A stretch of DNA of 64,000 nt from assembly GCA_024234435.1 (NCBI GenBank), contig JACKOF010000001.1, positions 1,674,001 through 1,738,000 of the forward strand. Direction: 5' to 3'. This document shows positions 25,973 through 35,245 of this stretch, in pieces. Position 1 is the first letter of the stretch. The number at the start of each line of letters is the position of its first letter. A model generated the notes under the pieces. That model searched no databases, was not told the origin of the DNA, and saw nothing but the letters and a program-made list of their open reading frames with translations. A program made the translations under genes and the position numbers. Origin of the DNA: Pseudomonadales bacterium. GTDB taxonomy: Bacteria; Pseudomonadota; Gammaproteobacteria; Pseudomonadales; Porticoccaceae.

Positions 25973-25986
25973 TATATCACGATATA
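25973..25986. promoter_or_regulatory. Motif B palindrome upstream of membrane protein gene
   Basis: TATATCACGATATA is a perfect inverted repeat, 102 bp upstream of the ATG at 25870. Further half-sites (TATCTTG at 25954 and CAAGATA at 25968) flank it. The rest of the 355-bp gap to 26231 holds no gene I can support, only the hairpin at 26204. Confidence 0.65.
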
Positions 25987-26203
25987 ACAAAAAAGCCCTC
26001 GGGTTACACTCGGATTCTGAAAATTTCCGTCATAAATCGATAGTGAAATCAGCCTCAAGACGTATTAAAGAGTGGCATTTTAATGATGAAAAGGAGGGCT
26101 GATAGAAAAATCAACCAGACACCATGAGCCGCGCAGCTAAAAAACAGCACCTCACTGAACGGTAAGGATTTACTAAAAAACTATCAGGCGAAATTGAGCA
26201 AAC

Positions 26204-26223
26204 GCCAGAACCAAAGCTCTGGC
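26204..26223 (-). terminator. Hairpin after ligase gene, possible terminator
   Basis: GCCAGA (26204-26209) and TCTGGC (26218-26223) form a perfect 6-bp stem 8 bp after the ligase stop on the minus strand, with an outer AACGCC/GGGCGTT pairing around it. Only three Ts follow on the minus strand, so strength is doubtful. Confidence 0.35.
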
Positions 26224-26231
26224 ATGGGCGT

Positions 26232-27869
26232 TTAATCGACTCTGGCAATGCCCGAGCGACTCAGGCTCCAGCCCTGCTCTGCGTAATCCCAGGTGGCGTC
26301 GGTTTTAGGCATGTCCCGCAACTTGTATTTTTCGATTTTTGCGGTAGGTGTGCGAGGGAATTCTTCCACAATATCGATATACTTTGGCACCATAAAATAA
26401 GGCATGTTTTTGCCACAGTGCTCAAACAGCTCTTCCGCCGTAATCTGCTGCTCCGGCAGTAAAATCACAAACACCCTCACTTCGTCTTCACCGATTTCAG
26501 AGGGAAAGGCAACAGCCGCGACCTCGGAAACAGCCGGGTGTTTACCTACCAGCAACTCTACCTCGTAGGACGAGATGTTCTCTCCCCGTCTGCGCAAAGA
26601 GTCACTGACACGGTCTTCAAAATAGAACCAACCGTCTTCATCACGACGCCCTGAATCCCCGGAATGCAGCCAGAGGTTGCGCCAGGATTCCACGGTTTTC
26701 TCCGGCATACCTACATAGCCGGAGGCTGTCAGATAAGGCAGTTTGGGTCGCACAACAATTTCACCGGTTTCCCCATGAGGCACCTCATTGTCGAACTCAT
26801 CAACAATTTTGACTTCATAATAAGGGCTCTGCTTGCCACAGGATTCAGCGCGGTAGCCGGTATCAAGTGAGCGAAACAAAGGCAGTCCGACCTCTGTCGA
26901 GCCGAAGACCGTGGTCATGCGGCAGTTAAAGCGTTTTTCAATAATGTGGTGGGGGCCATCCGGATCCGGCACCGCGTAAATAGTGCGAATTGTGCTGGCT
27001 GCATCCTCTGGAGATTCCGGCAACGTCAGCAGCATATTGCAAATACCACCCACCCCCAAAAAGTGGGTAATGCCGTGAATACGAACCTCCTCCATGAATC
27101 CACTGATACTCAACTTTGGCATCAGTCTCATCCGGCCGCCACTCACCAATGTAGCAATGGTTATAAATTTGCCGCTAAGATGAAAAAACGGCAAGAAATT
27201 CATCAACACCTCGTCATCTTGAAACTTGTTGATGTCGGCATACATCACGCCATAGGCTGTGAGGTAGCGGTAAGACAACAACACACCTTTTGAGGGACCC
27301 GTTGTGCCAGAGGTAAAAATAATGCCGCAGCTATCAACGTAAGAGATGGTGATATCGAGGTTACTGTCATCCTGCATTTGCTGAAGCTGTTGAAACGGCA
27401 TATACGGCGCGGATAACTCGCGGCTTTCCGCTCCCCTCACAAAACAGGTTTTGACCGCCGAATCCTTTATCACACCGTTAACGTTTTCATAGAAAATGTC
27501 ATCAACTACACAAAACTCTGCGCCACTGGTCTTCAACTGATGCAGAAGAATGTCACCCAGGTATGCGCTATTGATTGGCACTTCCACTGCACCTATTTTG
27601 GCGAGGGCAAACCACAAACAAAGGTACTCCGGCGATGTTGCCATAACAACAGCAACAACTGACCCATGTGTCACGCCCTGCTCCATCAGACAACGAGCCA
27701 TGCTATTCACTGCCTTATTAAAATCACCAAGTGTGTGGGTTTGATCTTCAAAGGTAAAAAACACAGCTTCTGGCGACTCGCTGGCGCGCTTTTCGAGAAA
27801 ATGACTGAACACAAACTCTTCTATTTCCAGCGCATCAAAATAGTTTTTTGCAACGGCAGACATATTCAT
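26232..27869 (-). CDS. AMP-forming acyl-CoA ligase, CaiC-like
   Basis: A 545-residue ANL ligase with the P-loop-like FTSGTTGPSKGVLLSY, TTVFGSTEVGLPLF, LHSGDSGRRDEDGWFYFEDR, RRRGENISSYEVELLVGKHP and the C-terminal PRTPTAKIEKYKLRD (adenylation lysine). The LRRRGENISS block is typical of crotonobetaine/carnitine-CoA ligase-like enzymes. It is the last gene of a CaiB-AacS-ligase operon, 3 bp after the acetoacetyl-CoA synthetase-like gene. The pseudogene at 2291-2882 is a shrunken paralogue of this gene. Substrate unknown; carnitine itself is not implied. Confidence 0.92.
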   Translation of the reverse strand: MNMSAVAKNYFDALEIEEFVFSHFLEKRASESPEAVFFTFEDQTHTLGDFNKAVNSMARCLMEQGVTHGSVVAVVMATSPEYLCLWFALAKIGAVEVPINSAYLGDILLHQLKTSGAEFCVVDDIFYENVNGVIKDSAVKTCFVRGAESRELSAPYMPFQQLQQMQDDSNLDITISYVDSCGIIFTSGTTGPSKGVLLSYRYLTAYGVMYADINKFQDDEVLMNFLPFFHLSGKFITIATLVSGGRMRLMPKLSISGFMEEVRIHGITHFLGVGGICNMLLTLPESPEDAASTIRTIYAVPDPDGPHHIIEKRFNCRMTTVFGSTEVGLPLFRSLDTGYRAESCGKQSPYYEVKIVDEFDNEVPHGETGEIVVRPKLPYLTASGYVGMPEKTVESWRNLWLHSGDSGRRDEDGWFYFEDRVSDSLRRRGENISSYEVELLVGKHPAVSEVAAVAFPSEIGEDEVRVFVILLPEQQITAEELFEHCGKNMPYFMVPKYIDIVEEFPRTPTAKIEKYKLRDMPKTDATWDYAEQGWSLSRSGIARVD

Positions 27870-27872
27870 TTT

Positions 27873-29870
27873 TTAAACCTTTTTATCGCTATTGAGTACA
27901 CTGGCAGATGAATGCCACTGAAGAATTTCCTGCAACGCATGGCCATTTACCAAGCTCTCCACGTTAGCCACTTTCTCCATAGGTACGCCTTTAAGCAGTT
28001 TTTTGATGGGCGCTTCTATTTTTTTACCCGTTAATGTTCTGGGAATGGCGGACAACCAGACAATCTCATCTGGCACATGCCGGGGAGACAGGTCATTCTT
28101 CAAGCGCTGATTAATTTCAGTCCCAAGTCGCTCCTGATTTTCAGAAGACTCTGCAACAGCAAATAGGGTTAGCCGCCCCATACCTCCAGAGGCGTCTTCC
28201 AAATGAACAACCAGACTGTCTTCGACACCCGGAATTTCTTCTACGACGGAATAAAAATCTGCGGTGCCAAGGCGCACACCTCCCCTATTCAGGGTCGAAT
28301 CGGACCTTCCCGTAATCACCGAAGCACCATCATCAAATACGATAATCCAGTCGCCATGAGTCCATAAACCGGGGTTCTGGTCAAAATAAGCATCGTTCAG
28401 ACGGCTACCGTCGTCACCCCAGAAAGCAACCGGCATTGAGGGCATTGGTGTTTTTATCACCAACTCACCGGGCTGCCCTAACACCTCTTCACCCGAGTCA
28501 TCCAGCGCTGCAATATCACAGCCCAGCAAGGGTGCAGAAATCTCGCCTGCACGTACCGGCACAATTGGCGAAGCGGCAACAAAAGCAGAGCAAATGTCTG
28601 TGCCTCCCGCCGCCGAGCTTAGAATCACACGTTCATCAAACTGGCTGTATATCCAATCAAAGCCTTCTGCCGGCAATGTTGACCCCGTTGACGTAATGGT
28701 TCTGATCGCACTTAAATCAAACTGCTTGCATGGTTCCAACCCTTTGTCCCGACAAGCCATATAAAAAGTGGCGGAGTTACCAAAAAAATCGACTTTTTCA
28801 TCGGCGGCCATCGCCCACAAATTGGAAGCATCCGGCCACATAGGATTGCCATCAAAACAGACCATACTGGCACCCAAAACCAACGCGCTGACTCCGTAAT
28901 TCCAGACCATCCAGCCGGTAGTAGAAAACCAGAAAAAACTGTCTCCATCGCGTACATCGTTGTGCAGAGCAATCGCTTTACAATGCTCAAGTAAAATTCC
29001 GCCATGCCCGTGAACAATTGCCTTGGGCAACCCGGTAGTGCCGGAGCTGAAAAGCACATATAGCGGGTAATCAGCAGATACTTTCTCGAAACTCAGTGGC
29101 TGAAGTTCAGCCAGCAGCTCAGACCAATCCATAGATTGATCAATCTGCATACCCGCTGCATAAGGGACATCGATCACTTGCTTGATAGAGGGCACCGCCT
29201 TGCGGATTTCAGATAAATGTTCTCTTCTATCCATCGGCTTATCGCCATACTGGTAGCCCGCTACTGCAATCAGTAATGTCGGCTCAACCTGACAAAATCT
29301 GTCTATTACCGCTTTGGCACCAAATTCCGGAGCACAACTTACCCAAATGGCACCGATTGAAGCAGTTGCCAGAAACGCAATGGTTGCTTCAGGAATATTG
29401 GGCAAATAAGCCGCCACTCGATCCCCACGTTTCACGCCCTGTTTTTTTAACCCAGCAGCACAACGCGCCACCTGTTCACGCAATTCATCCCGACTTATTG
29501 ATACACGACCCCGGCTCTGGGAGATCCCCACCAGTGCTGGCTGACTACCTGAATGCCGGAGTACATGCTCGGGGTAAGAAAGCGAAGCACCGGGCAACCA
29601 GTTCGCACCCGGCATCTTTTGCTCATCAAGGATTTGTTCAGGGGAGCCAACATCGAGGTCAAAAAAATCAATGATTGATTGCCAAAACGCTTCGAGATTG
29701 TCTACGGACCAACGCCAAAGGCTCCCATAATCTTTAAAGTCCAACTGATGATGTTGCTTAAGCCAGCAGCAGTATTCACCAATAGTTGAGGTATCAAAAG
29801 CGTCATCGGGTACTGGCCGAAGCAACTTGCCGCGAGGCATAACAGAATCGCCACTCATTTCATTCCCCAT
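27873..29870 (-). CDS. Acetoacetyl-CoA synthetase-like acyl-CoA ligase
   Basis: A 665-residue ANL ligase with the long N-terminal ACAS_N extension (YGSLWRWSVDNLEAFWQSII, then MPGANWLPGASLSYPEHVLR) that marks acetoacetate-CoA ligases. Core motifs are LFSSGTTGLPKAIVHGHGG, SSAAGGTDICSAFV, GRSDSTLNRGGVRLGTADFY and the C-terminal IPRTLTGKKIEAPIKKLL. It would activate acetoacetate or another short 3-oxo acid. The start overlaps the CaiB-like gene by 11 bases. A second ATG at 29858 has GGGGA upstream and could be the true start. It lies between the CaiB-like and CaiC-like genes; in this setting it may salvage a ketone-body-like end product or act on a related oxo acid. Confidence 0.88.
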   Translation of the reverse strand: MGNEMSGDSVMPRGKLLRPVPDDAFDTSTIGEYCCWLKQHHQLDFKDYGSLWRWSVDNLEAFWQSIIDFFDLDVGSPEQILDEQKMPGANWLPGASLSYPEHVLRHSGSQPALVGISQSRGRVSISRDELREQVARCAAGLKKQGVKRGDRVAAYLPNIPEATIAFLATASIGAIWVSCAPEFGAKAVIDRFCQVEPTLLIAVAGYQYGDKPMDRREHLSEIRKAVPSIKQVIDVPYAAGMQIDQSMDWSELLAELQPLSFEKVSADYPLYVLFSSGTTGLPKAIVHGHGGILLEHCKAIALHNDVRDGDSFFWFSTTGWMVWNYGVSALVLGASMVCFDGNPMWPDASNLWAMAADEKVDFFGNSATFYMACRDKGLEPCKQFDLSAIRTITSTGSTLPAEGFDWIYSQFDERVILSSAAGGTDICSAFVAASPIVPVRAGEISAPLLGCDIAALDDSGEEVLGQPGELVIKTPMPSMPVAFWGDDGSRLNDAYFDQNPGLWTHGDWIIVFDDGASVITGRSDSTLNRGGVRLGTADFYSVVEEIPGVEDSLVVHLEDASGGMGRLTLFAVAESSENQERLGTEINQRLKNDLSPRHVPDEIVWLSAIPRTLTGKKIEAPIKKLLKGVPMEKVANVESLVNGHALQEILQWHSSASVLNSDKKV

Positions 29871-31002
29871 CAGAATTTTTCCTAGCAGATGCCCCCGAGC
29901 AAAAAAGCTCGAGCTGCTGCATAATTTGTTGGCTGTTCTCTCCCACTTCGGGTGGGGCCGATGGAGCCGCTAGAACCGTTCTGGACAGCCTTGGTCCCGG
30001 CGCAGGCTGGTGAATATCGCGCAACGAAATATAAGTCCCCCGCTCTTGATGATGCGGATGCTGTAACGCTTCTTCAAATGACAGCACCGGAGTCACACAA
30101 GCATCTGTATGCTCAAACATCTGCTGCCATTCGTCCCGTGTTCGGGTACTAAAAATGCGCTCCAACTCTGCCTTTAAGCGAGGGCCAATGTCTGCATCGT
30201 TTCTCTGCCACTGGGCAGGGTCCATACCCAACCCCTGGAGTAGCTGTTGATAAAACGCTTCTTCAATAGCACCTACCGCAACGTATTTTCCGTCAGCAGT
30301 TTCATAAACGCGGTACCAGGGGCAGCTGCCGTCAAACGTGTTTGTACCGCGCTCCCCCCAACGACCAACACCCCACATACCCAGCGTAGCGGCAGACAAC
30401 GAAGCAACACCATCGACAATCGCGCCGTCCACAACTTGTCCTAAACCGGATGTCGAGCGCTCAAACAAAGCAGACAAGATACCAACCATAATGAAGAGCC
30501 CACCGCCACCATAATCCCCAAGCAAGTTGAGCGGCAGCGGTGGTGGTTTGCCGGGTTCCCCCATGGTTTCCAACACACCGCTCAACGCAATGTAGTTAAT
30601 ATCATGACCAGCGGTATTTGCCAGCGGCCCGGTTTGCCCCCAGCCGGTCATGCGAGCGTATATCAAACCGGGATTTATAGCGTTGAGATCTTCAGGGCCG
30701 ATTCCCAGCCGTTCAGCGGCACCAGGTCGCATACCTTCTATAAAGATATCCGACTGATTAATTAGCTGATTAAACGTTGTTAAGTCTTCAGAGTTTTTAA
30801 GATCAAGCGCAATACTTTTTTGCCCGCGCCTTCTAGGGTCCTGACTGGCAGGAACTGTAGTAATCATTGGCGAACGCCGATCTACCACAATAACTTCACA
30901 CCCAAGATCAGCTAACAGCATGGTGGCATACGGTCCCGGCCCCCAAGCAGCTAAATGCACTACTTTAATTCCAGCGAGAGGCCCGCTGTTAACGTCTGTC
31001 AT
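29860..31002 (-). CDS. CaiB/BaiF family (class III) CoA-transferase
   Basis: A 380-residue family III CoA-transferase or racemase-like protein: GIKVVHLAAWGPGPYATMLLADLG at the start, then EGMRPGAAERLGIGPEDL, a catalytic-aspartate segment NTAGHDINYIALSG (near residue 160) and GDYGGGGLFIMVGILSAL. Members move CoA between acids without ATP, or racemise 2-methylacyl-CoA; MTGWGQTGP is common to both. It is the first gene of the minus-strand CaiB-AacS-ligase operon and divergent from the acyl-CoA dehydrogenase, with motif A in between. Either transfer or racemase activity is possible. Confidence 0.88.
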   Translation of the reverse strand: MTDVNSGPLAGIKVVHLAAWGPGPYATMLLADLGCEVIVVDRRSPMITTVPASQDPRRRGQKSIALDLKNSEDLTTFNQLINQSDIFIEGMRPGAAERLGIGPEDLNAINPGLIYARMTGWGQTGPLANTAGHDINYIALSGVLETMGEPGKPPPLPLNLLGDYGGGGLFIMVGILSALFERSTSGLGQVVDGAIVDGVASLSAATLGMWGVGRWGERGTNTFDGSCPWYRVYETADGKYVAVGAIEEAFYQQLLQGLGMDPAQWQRNDADIGPRLKAELERIFSTRTRDEWQQMFEHTDACVTPVLSFEEALQHPHHQERGTYISLRDIHQPAPGPRLSRTVLAAPSAPPEVGENSQQIMQQLELFCSGASARKNSDGE

Positions 31003-31188
31003 TCTGCATACCCTGATTAAATATTTTTATACGACTTTTCAGAAAGTTGTCAGACTTTCAAATATTGAACACACCTTATTTCCAGCCCATCATTACACAG
31101 TAGAAGAGCTCGTCACAACGGCCTTTTAAACCCGGGCAGCTACGCCGCCAACAGACATTTGAAAACTATCAATTTGGTCATTAAGTGT

Positions 31189-31202
31189 CAACACCTGTGT
31201 TG
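31189..31202. promoter_or_regulatory. Motif A palindrome between CaiB-like and dehydrogenase genes
   Basis: CAACACCTGTGTTG has perfect 5-bp arms (CAACA/TGTTG) extended by one more C-G pair. It lies in the 337-bp divergent gap 31003-31339, 138 bp before the dehydrogenase start and 187 bp before the CaiB-like start. Nothing else in the gap looks coding. Confidence 0.65.
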
Positions 31203-31339
31203 TATTAATAGCAAAGATCTGTAAAATACAGTCAACCATCTTCAGCCCTTCATTCTTAAACAAAGGGTTTGGCAACGACACTAATACTAAACACAACTGT
31301 TTGACTTGCCCGTCATAACACTTTTCAACGGAGACAAAG

Positions 31340-32509
31340 ATGTTCGATCTCGATCTTACCGATACTCAGGCGGCACTCATTGACAATGTAAAGAAGGCCT
31401 GCGAAAAATTTGATGATCAATACTGGACAAAACACGATCAAAACAAAGAGTTCCCCTTTGAGTTTTTCGATGCCATGGCTGAGATGGGTATTGTCGGAAT
31501 GGCAACACCGGAAGCCTACGGCGGTAGCGAATGTTCAATTGAAGATACCGCACTGGTGCTTGAAACCATTGCAGCCAGTGGCGCTGGAATTAACGGGTGC
31601 TCTGCAGTTCACCTTTCCATGTTTGGCTTTCACCCGGTTTTGTGTCACGGCTCTGAAGTACTGAAGCAAAAATACCTGCCCCGCATTGCCTCGGGCGATC
31701 TGCATGTGTCTTTTAGTGTAACCGAGCCGGACGCAGGCAGTGACACGGGTAGTATCACTACTAAAGCCACAAAGACCGATGGTGGCTGGTTGTTAAACGG
31801 TCGAAAAGTCTGGTTAACCAAAGCCCATATTTCAAAATCCGCTCTGGTTTTGGCTCGCACTTCAGCGATTGGTGAAACCAAGCGGCCGATTGATGGACTC
31901 TCTCTGTTTGTAGTGGATTTTGATCCGGAAACAACGGACATATCCCTGATTCCCAAGATGGGCAGAAACTGCGTCGGCAGCTGTGAAGTTGTATTCGAAA
32001 ACACCTTTATCCCGGAAGAAAACCTGGTCGGTGAAGTGGGTAAAGGTTTCTATCAGTTACTCGATGGACTGAATCCCGAGCGTGTTTTTGTGGCTGCGGA
32101 AGGCGTCGGTATTGGCCGCGCAGCTCTTGAACGGGGTGTACGCTACGCCAACGAGCGCGTAGTGTTCGGCCGCCCTATCGGTCAGAACCAAGGCATCCAA
32201 CACCCTCTCGCAGATGCCCATATGCAGTTGTCTGCTGCACACACCATGTATCGCGTTGCTGCGCGTATGTACGATCAGGGAAAACCCTGTGGTGAGCAGG
32301 CTAATACGGCGAAATTCCTGGCAGCGCGAGCCGCAAACTTTGCCTGTGACCGGGCTTTCCAGACCCACGGCGGCATGGGCATGGCCGTCGAGTATCAGGT
32401 TGAGCGCTGGTACCGGGAGGTACGCATGATTCGTATAACACCTGTATCGGAAGAACAAATCATGAACTATATCGGCGAAAAGGTTCTGGGCTTACCCAAG
32501 TCCTACTGA
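31340..32509 (+). CDS. Acyl-CoA dehydrogenase
   Basis: A 389-residue FAD enzyme of the acyl-CoA dehydrogenase family. Hallmarks are VSFSVTEPDAGSDTGSITTKA (flavin and substrate region near residue 130), GRPIGQNQGIQHPLADAHMQL and FQTHGGMGMAVEYQVERWYREVR near the end. The C-terminal region where short- and medium-chain enzymes have the base glutamate in E-G-T reads ITPVSEEQIMNYI, so the base is absent there or placed elsewhere, as in a subgroup of the family that ends in LGLPxSY. It would introduce a 2,3-double bond into an acyl-CoA. It is followed 48 bp later by a thiolase. Confidence 0.93.
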   Translation: MFDLDLTDTQAALIDNVKKACEKFDDQYWTKHDQNKEFPFEFFDAMAEMGIVGMATPEAYGGSECSIEDTALVLETIAASGAGINGCSAVHLSMFGFHPVLCHGSEVLKQKYLPRIASGDLHVSFSVTEPDAGSDTGSITTKATKTDGGWLLNGRKVWLTKAHISKSALVLARTSAIGETKRPIDGLSLFVVDFDPETTDISLIPKMGRNCVGSCEVVFENTFIPEENLVGEVGKGFYQLLDGLNPERVFVAAEGVGIGRAALERGVRYANERVVFGRPIGQNQGIQHPLADAHMQLSAAHTMYRVAARMYDQGKPCGEQANTAKFLAARAANFACDRAFQTHGGMGMAVEYQVERWYREVRMIRITPVSEEQIMNYIGEKVLGLPKSY

Positions 32510-32557
32510 TCCCCTGACGGGTTAATCGACAGATCATAACACTACACTGGAGTTAGT

Positions 32558-33742
32558 ATGAGAGAAGCCGTCATTGTGTCTACCGCGAGAACGCCTATCG
32601 GCAAGGCGTTTCGTGGCGCTTTTAATAATACTCAATCGCCTACATTGATGGCCCATGCCATAAAGCACGCGGTAAACCGAGCCGGTATAAGCGTAGATGA
32701 AATCGAAGACACTGTCATTGGCACCACGCTTTGCGCGGGCAGTGCCAGCTCCAATATCGGTCGACTCAGTGCACTGGCCGCAGGATTGCCAACAACCGTT
32801 TCCGGTCAGACAATTGACCGCCAATGCTCATCCGGGCTGATGGCCATCGCTACTGCCGCAAAACAGATTATCTGCGATGGCATGGATGTTGTGGTTGCCG
32901 GTGGTCAGGAAAACATCTCTGAAATCCAGAACCGCTATTTTGAATGGGCCAACCAGTGCCACGATGACAATGTCATCAGAAACACTCTTCACGCTTACAT
33001 GCCCATGCTGCAAACAGCTGAGTACGTCATCAAAAAGTATAACGTCGATAGAGAATCTCAGGACCTCTACGCGCTGAGTTCCCAACAAAGAACAGCCGCA
33101 GCACAAAGCACAGGGCTTTTTGATAGCGAAATTGTGCCCATCACAACCACACAATTAATAACAGACAGGGCCACCGGAGAAACCACAAAGCAAGAAATCA
33201 CCCTGACAAAAGATGAAGGCAATAGGCCTTCAACCACGTTGGAAAGCCTGTCTGCGCTGAACCCGGTGATTGAGGGCGGTGCTGTTACTGCCGGAAATGC
33301 CAGCCAACTTTCCGACGGCGCCTCTGCCTGTGTGATCATGGACTCAACTCTGGCTCAGCAACGCAATGTTGAACCTCTTGGTATATACCGAGGCATGATG
33401 GTATGTGGAAACCCACCGGAAGAAATGGGTATAGGTCCTATTTATGCTATCCCTAAATTATTGAAAACCCACGGCCTGACCATTGATGATATTGGCCTTT
33501 GGGAACTTAATGAAGCGTTCGCATGCCAGGCCCTTTACTGCCGAGATTACCTGGGCATTGACCCTGAAATCTATAACGTAAATGGCGGCAGCATTTCTAT
33601 TGGACACCCTTATGGCATGACAGGTGCTCGAATGGTGGGCCATGCACTCATTGAAGGAAAACGTCGCGGAGTTAAATATGTGGTCGTCAGTATGTGTGTT
33701 GGTGGAGGAATGGGAGCCGCTGGCCTTTTCGAAGTTATTTAG
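32558..33742 (+). CDS. Thiolase (acetyl-CoA acyltransferase)
   Basis: A 394-residue true thiolase. The nucleophile segment is TIDRQCSSGLMAIATAA (Cys near residue 88), with NEAFACQALYC, GGSISIGHPYGMTGARM (catalytic His) and MCVGGGMGAAGLFEVI (second Cys) later. It cleaves a 3-oxoacyl-CoA with CoA, releasing acetyl- or propionyl-CoA. Unlike the Ltp-like proteins at 14198 and 18052 it keeps all catalytic residues. It forms an operon with the acyl-CoA dehydrogenase, driven from the motif A promoter. The ribosome site CTGGAG is well placed. Confidence 0.95.
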   Translation: MREAVIVSTARTPIGKAFRGAFNNTQSPTLMAHAIKHAVNRAGISVDEIEDTVIGTTLCAGSASSNIGRLSALAAGLPTTVSGQTIDRQCSSGLMAIATAAKQIICDGMDVVVAGGQENISEIQNRYFEWANQCHDDNVIRNTLHAYMPMLQTAEYVIKKYNVDRESQDLYALSSQQRTAAAQSTGLFDSEIVPITTTQLITDRATGETTKQEITLTKDEGNRPSTTLESLSALNPVIEGGAVTAGNASQLSDGASACVIMDSTLAQQRNVEPLGIYRGMMVCGNPPEEMGIGPIYAIPKLLKTHGLTIDDIGLWELNEAFACQALYCRDYLGIDPEIYNVNGGSISIGHPYGMTGARMVGHALIEGKRRGVKYVVVSMCVGGGMGAAGLFEVI

Positions 33743-33890
33743 CAATTTCGCCCCCTGCACAACGCCCATAATTTGAGCTGATATTTACGATATAGTATCA
33801 ACATGACATTCACCAACTTGATACGAGCTACTTTGCCAATGAAAGAACCGCACCCTTTTCATCAACAATGTTCGCGGCATAGGCGTTAAT

Positions 33891-34886
33891 GTGAATAACC
33901 AGAACGCCAAGTTACCCAACCCCAGAGGAGAAGTGCCGATAAGACGGCCTGGCTCCGCAAGAAGAACCAGTACGATTGATGCGACCTGGCCGGAAGAAAG
34001 AGAAGGCCGTATACAGCTACACGGAATCACCAGAGATTGCATCACCCCTGAAAAAGGCCACGCCCTGCACACAATAGGGCACGACGAACTGTTTGTAACA
34101 GCCGATTCAGACAGATGTATTACACAAATTCGCAGTACACCTGACCGCCCGTCATTACAAACGCTGGTCGGCATACGCGCGCTCAAAGAGCTACGGCAAC
34201 AACTTGCTTCTGTTATTCCTCAGGATCAACAGAAGGGAGCACCCTTTTATTCTTTAATGCACGACATCACCGGTGTTGTCATCATCTCTGATTGGGCCTG
34301 GGCCTCCCGCAAAGAAAGCCTGTTACCTGGCCCCAGAGCCAAACGGCGCGCGATGATGGCAAAAATGGAAAGCGCCTGTATTGGCTTTCACCCGGATTCC
34401 AGCGCCTTGCGCACAGATGGCCGTTATCAGGCCAACATGGCGGCGTTCGTTCCGCCTTTTGTTCGCGAAGATGATCCGGAAGGCTGGCATGACTTACCCG
34501 ACGTAACCGGCGTATCAATGCGCAGAGCCCGTTGGCTCGATTTATGGATCGAAGATGACATTCATATTGAAAGCGGGTTTCAGGACAGCGCGACAACAGA
34601 AGAAGGTCCTCGCAAAGCTGTACATGAATACTCGGTTCGGGCTATTTTTGACAAACAGAGCATGGTATTAAAAAGTGTTATCGCAACACCCCATATTCTG
34701 CCATTTCCGGAGTGTCCGGGTGCCGTTAAAAACATACACCGTTTGCTCGGATCTGCAGCGCCTGACATCAGAGATCAGGTATCTCAGACATTGTATAAAA
34801 CCAACGGTTGCACCCATTTAAACGATGCACTTCGGTCACTGGCAGATGCACCGGCTTTGGTTGCCAACCTAACAACACATAATTAA
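33891..34886 (+). CDS. DUF2889-like protein
   Basis: A 331-residue soluble protein starting at a GTG; the frame has a stop 48 bp upstream and no ATG between. The N-terminus (GEVPIRRPGSARRTSTIDATW) and the C-terminal NGCTHLNDALRSLADAP resemble DUF2889, whose members end in a C-T-H-L motif. The middle part (GGF-like insert with GPRAKRRAMMAKMESACIGF, then DLPDVTGVSMRRARWLDLWI) is unassigned. It lies 148 bp after the thiolase and 24 bp before a small ORF on the same strand. A half-site of motif B (ACGATATA, 33787-33794) is upstream. Function unknown; such proteins are seen with acyl-CoA and aromatic catabolic genes. Confidence 0.6.
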   Translation: MNNQNAKLPNPRGEVPIRRPGSARRTSTIDATWPEEREGRIQLHGITRDCITPEKGHALHTIGHDELFVTADSDRCITQIRSTPDRPSLQTLVGIRALKELRQQLASVIPQDQQKGAPFYSLMHDITGVVIISDWAWASRKESLLPGPRAKRRAMMAKMESACIGFHPDSSALRTDGRYQANMAAFVPPFVREDDPEGWHDLPDVTGVSMRRARWLDLWIEDDIHIESGFQDSATTEEGPRKAVHEYSVRAIFDKQSMVLKSVIATPHILPFPECPGAVKNIHRLLGSAAPDIRDQVSQTLYKTNGCTHLNDALRSLADAPALVANLTTHN

Positions 34887-34910
34887 TACAACCTTAAAGA
34901 GGAAATCATT

Positions 34911-35174
34911 ATGAGAGGAATGGGAGAAAATCCGGGAGAAGATTGCCCTTTTGCTTTTAATATGGACCCCAGCACATTCAAGCCGGGAGACCTAATCAGC
35001 TATCGGGTGCCGGAAGCTTTTGGTGACATGCCATTTGTTGGTGAAATTGTCAGCGTAGAACAAGACCATATAGTACTCCGCCACTATGGGGAGGGCGGTG
35101 ATGGCACTCTGATGAAAGGCTCACTTGAAGATCGACCAGTGGTCAGCAAACAGGAAGCACTTGGCGAAGACTAA
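34911..35174 (+). CDS. Small hypothetical protein
   Basis: An 87-residue soluble protein with a well-placed ribosome site (AGAGGAAATC before the ATG). Its core, FKPGDLISYRVPEAFGDMPF then VGEIVSVEQDHIVLRHYGEG, reads as a small beta-barrel. No family is recognised. It follows the DUF2889-like gene by 24 bp and precedes the universal stress gene by 71 bp, and is probably co-transcribed with the first. Confidence 0.65.
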   Translation: MRGMGENPGEDCPFAFNMDPSTFKPGDLISYRVPEAFGDMPFVGEIVSVEQDHIVLRHYGEGGDGTLMKGSLEDRPVVSKQEALGED

Positions 35175-35245
35175 AATAAACAACAACAAACAGGATAACC
35201 CGATACTTCGGGAATACCGTTAACCATATAGAAGAGGGAAGTCTC

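Noticed and set aside
33781..33794. Possible motif B site before the DUF2889-like gene
   Set aside because: Only the right half (GATATA) is present; counted as a half-site, not an operator.
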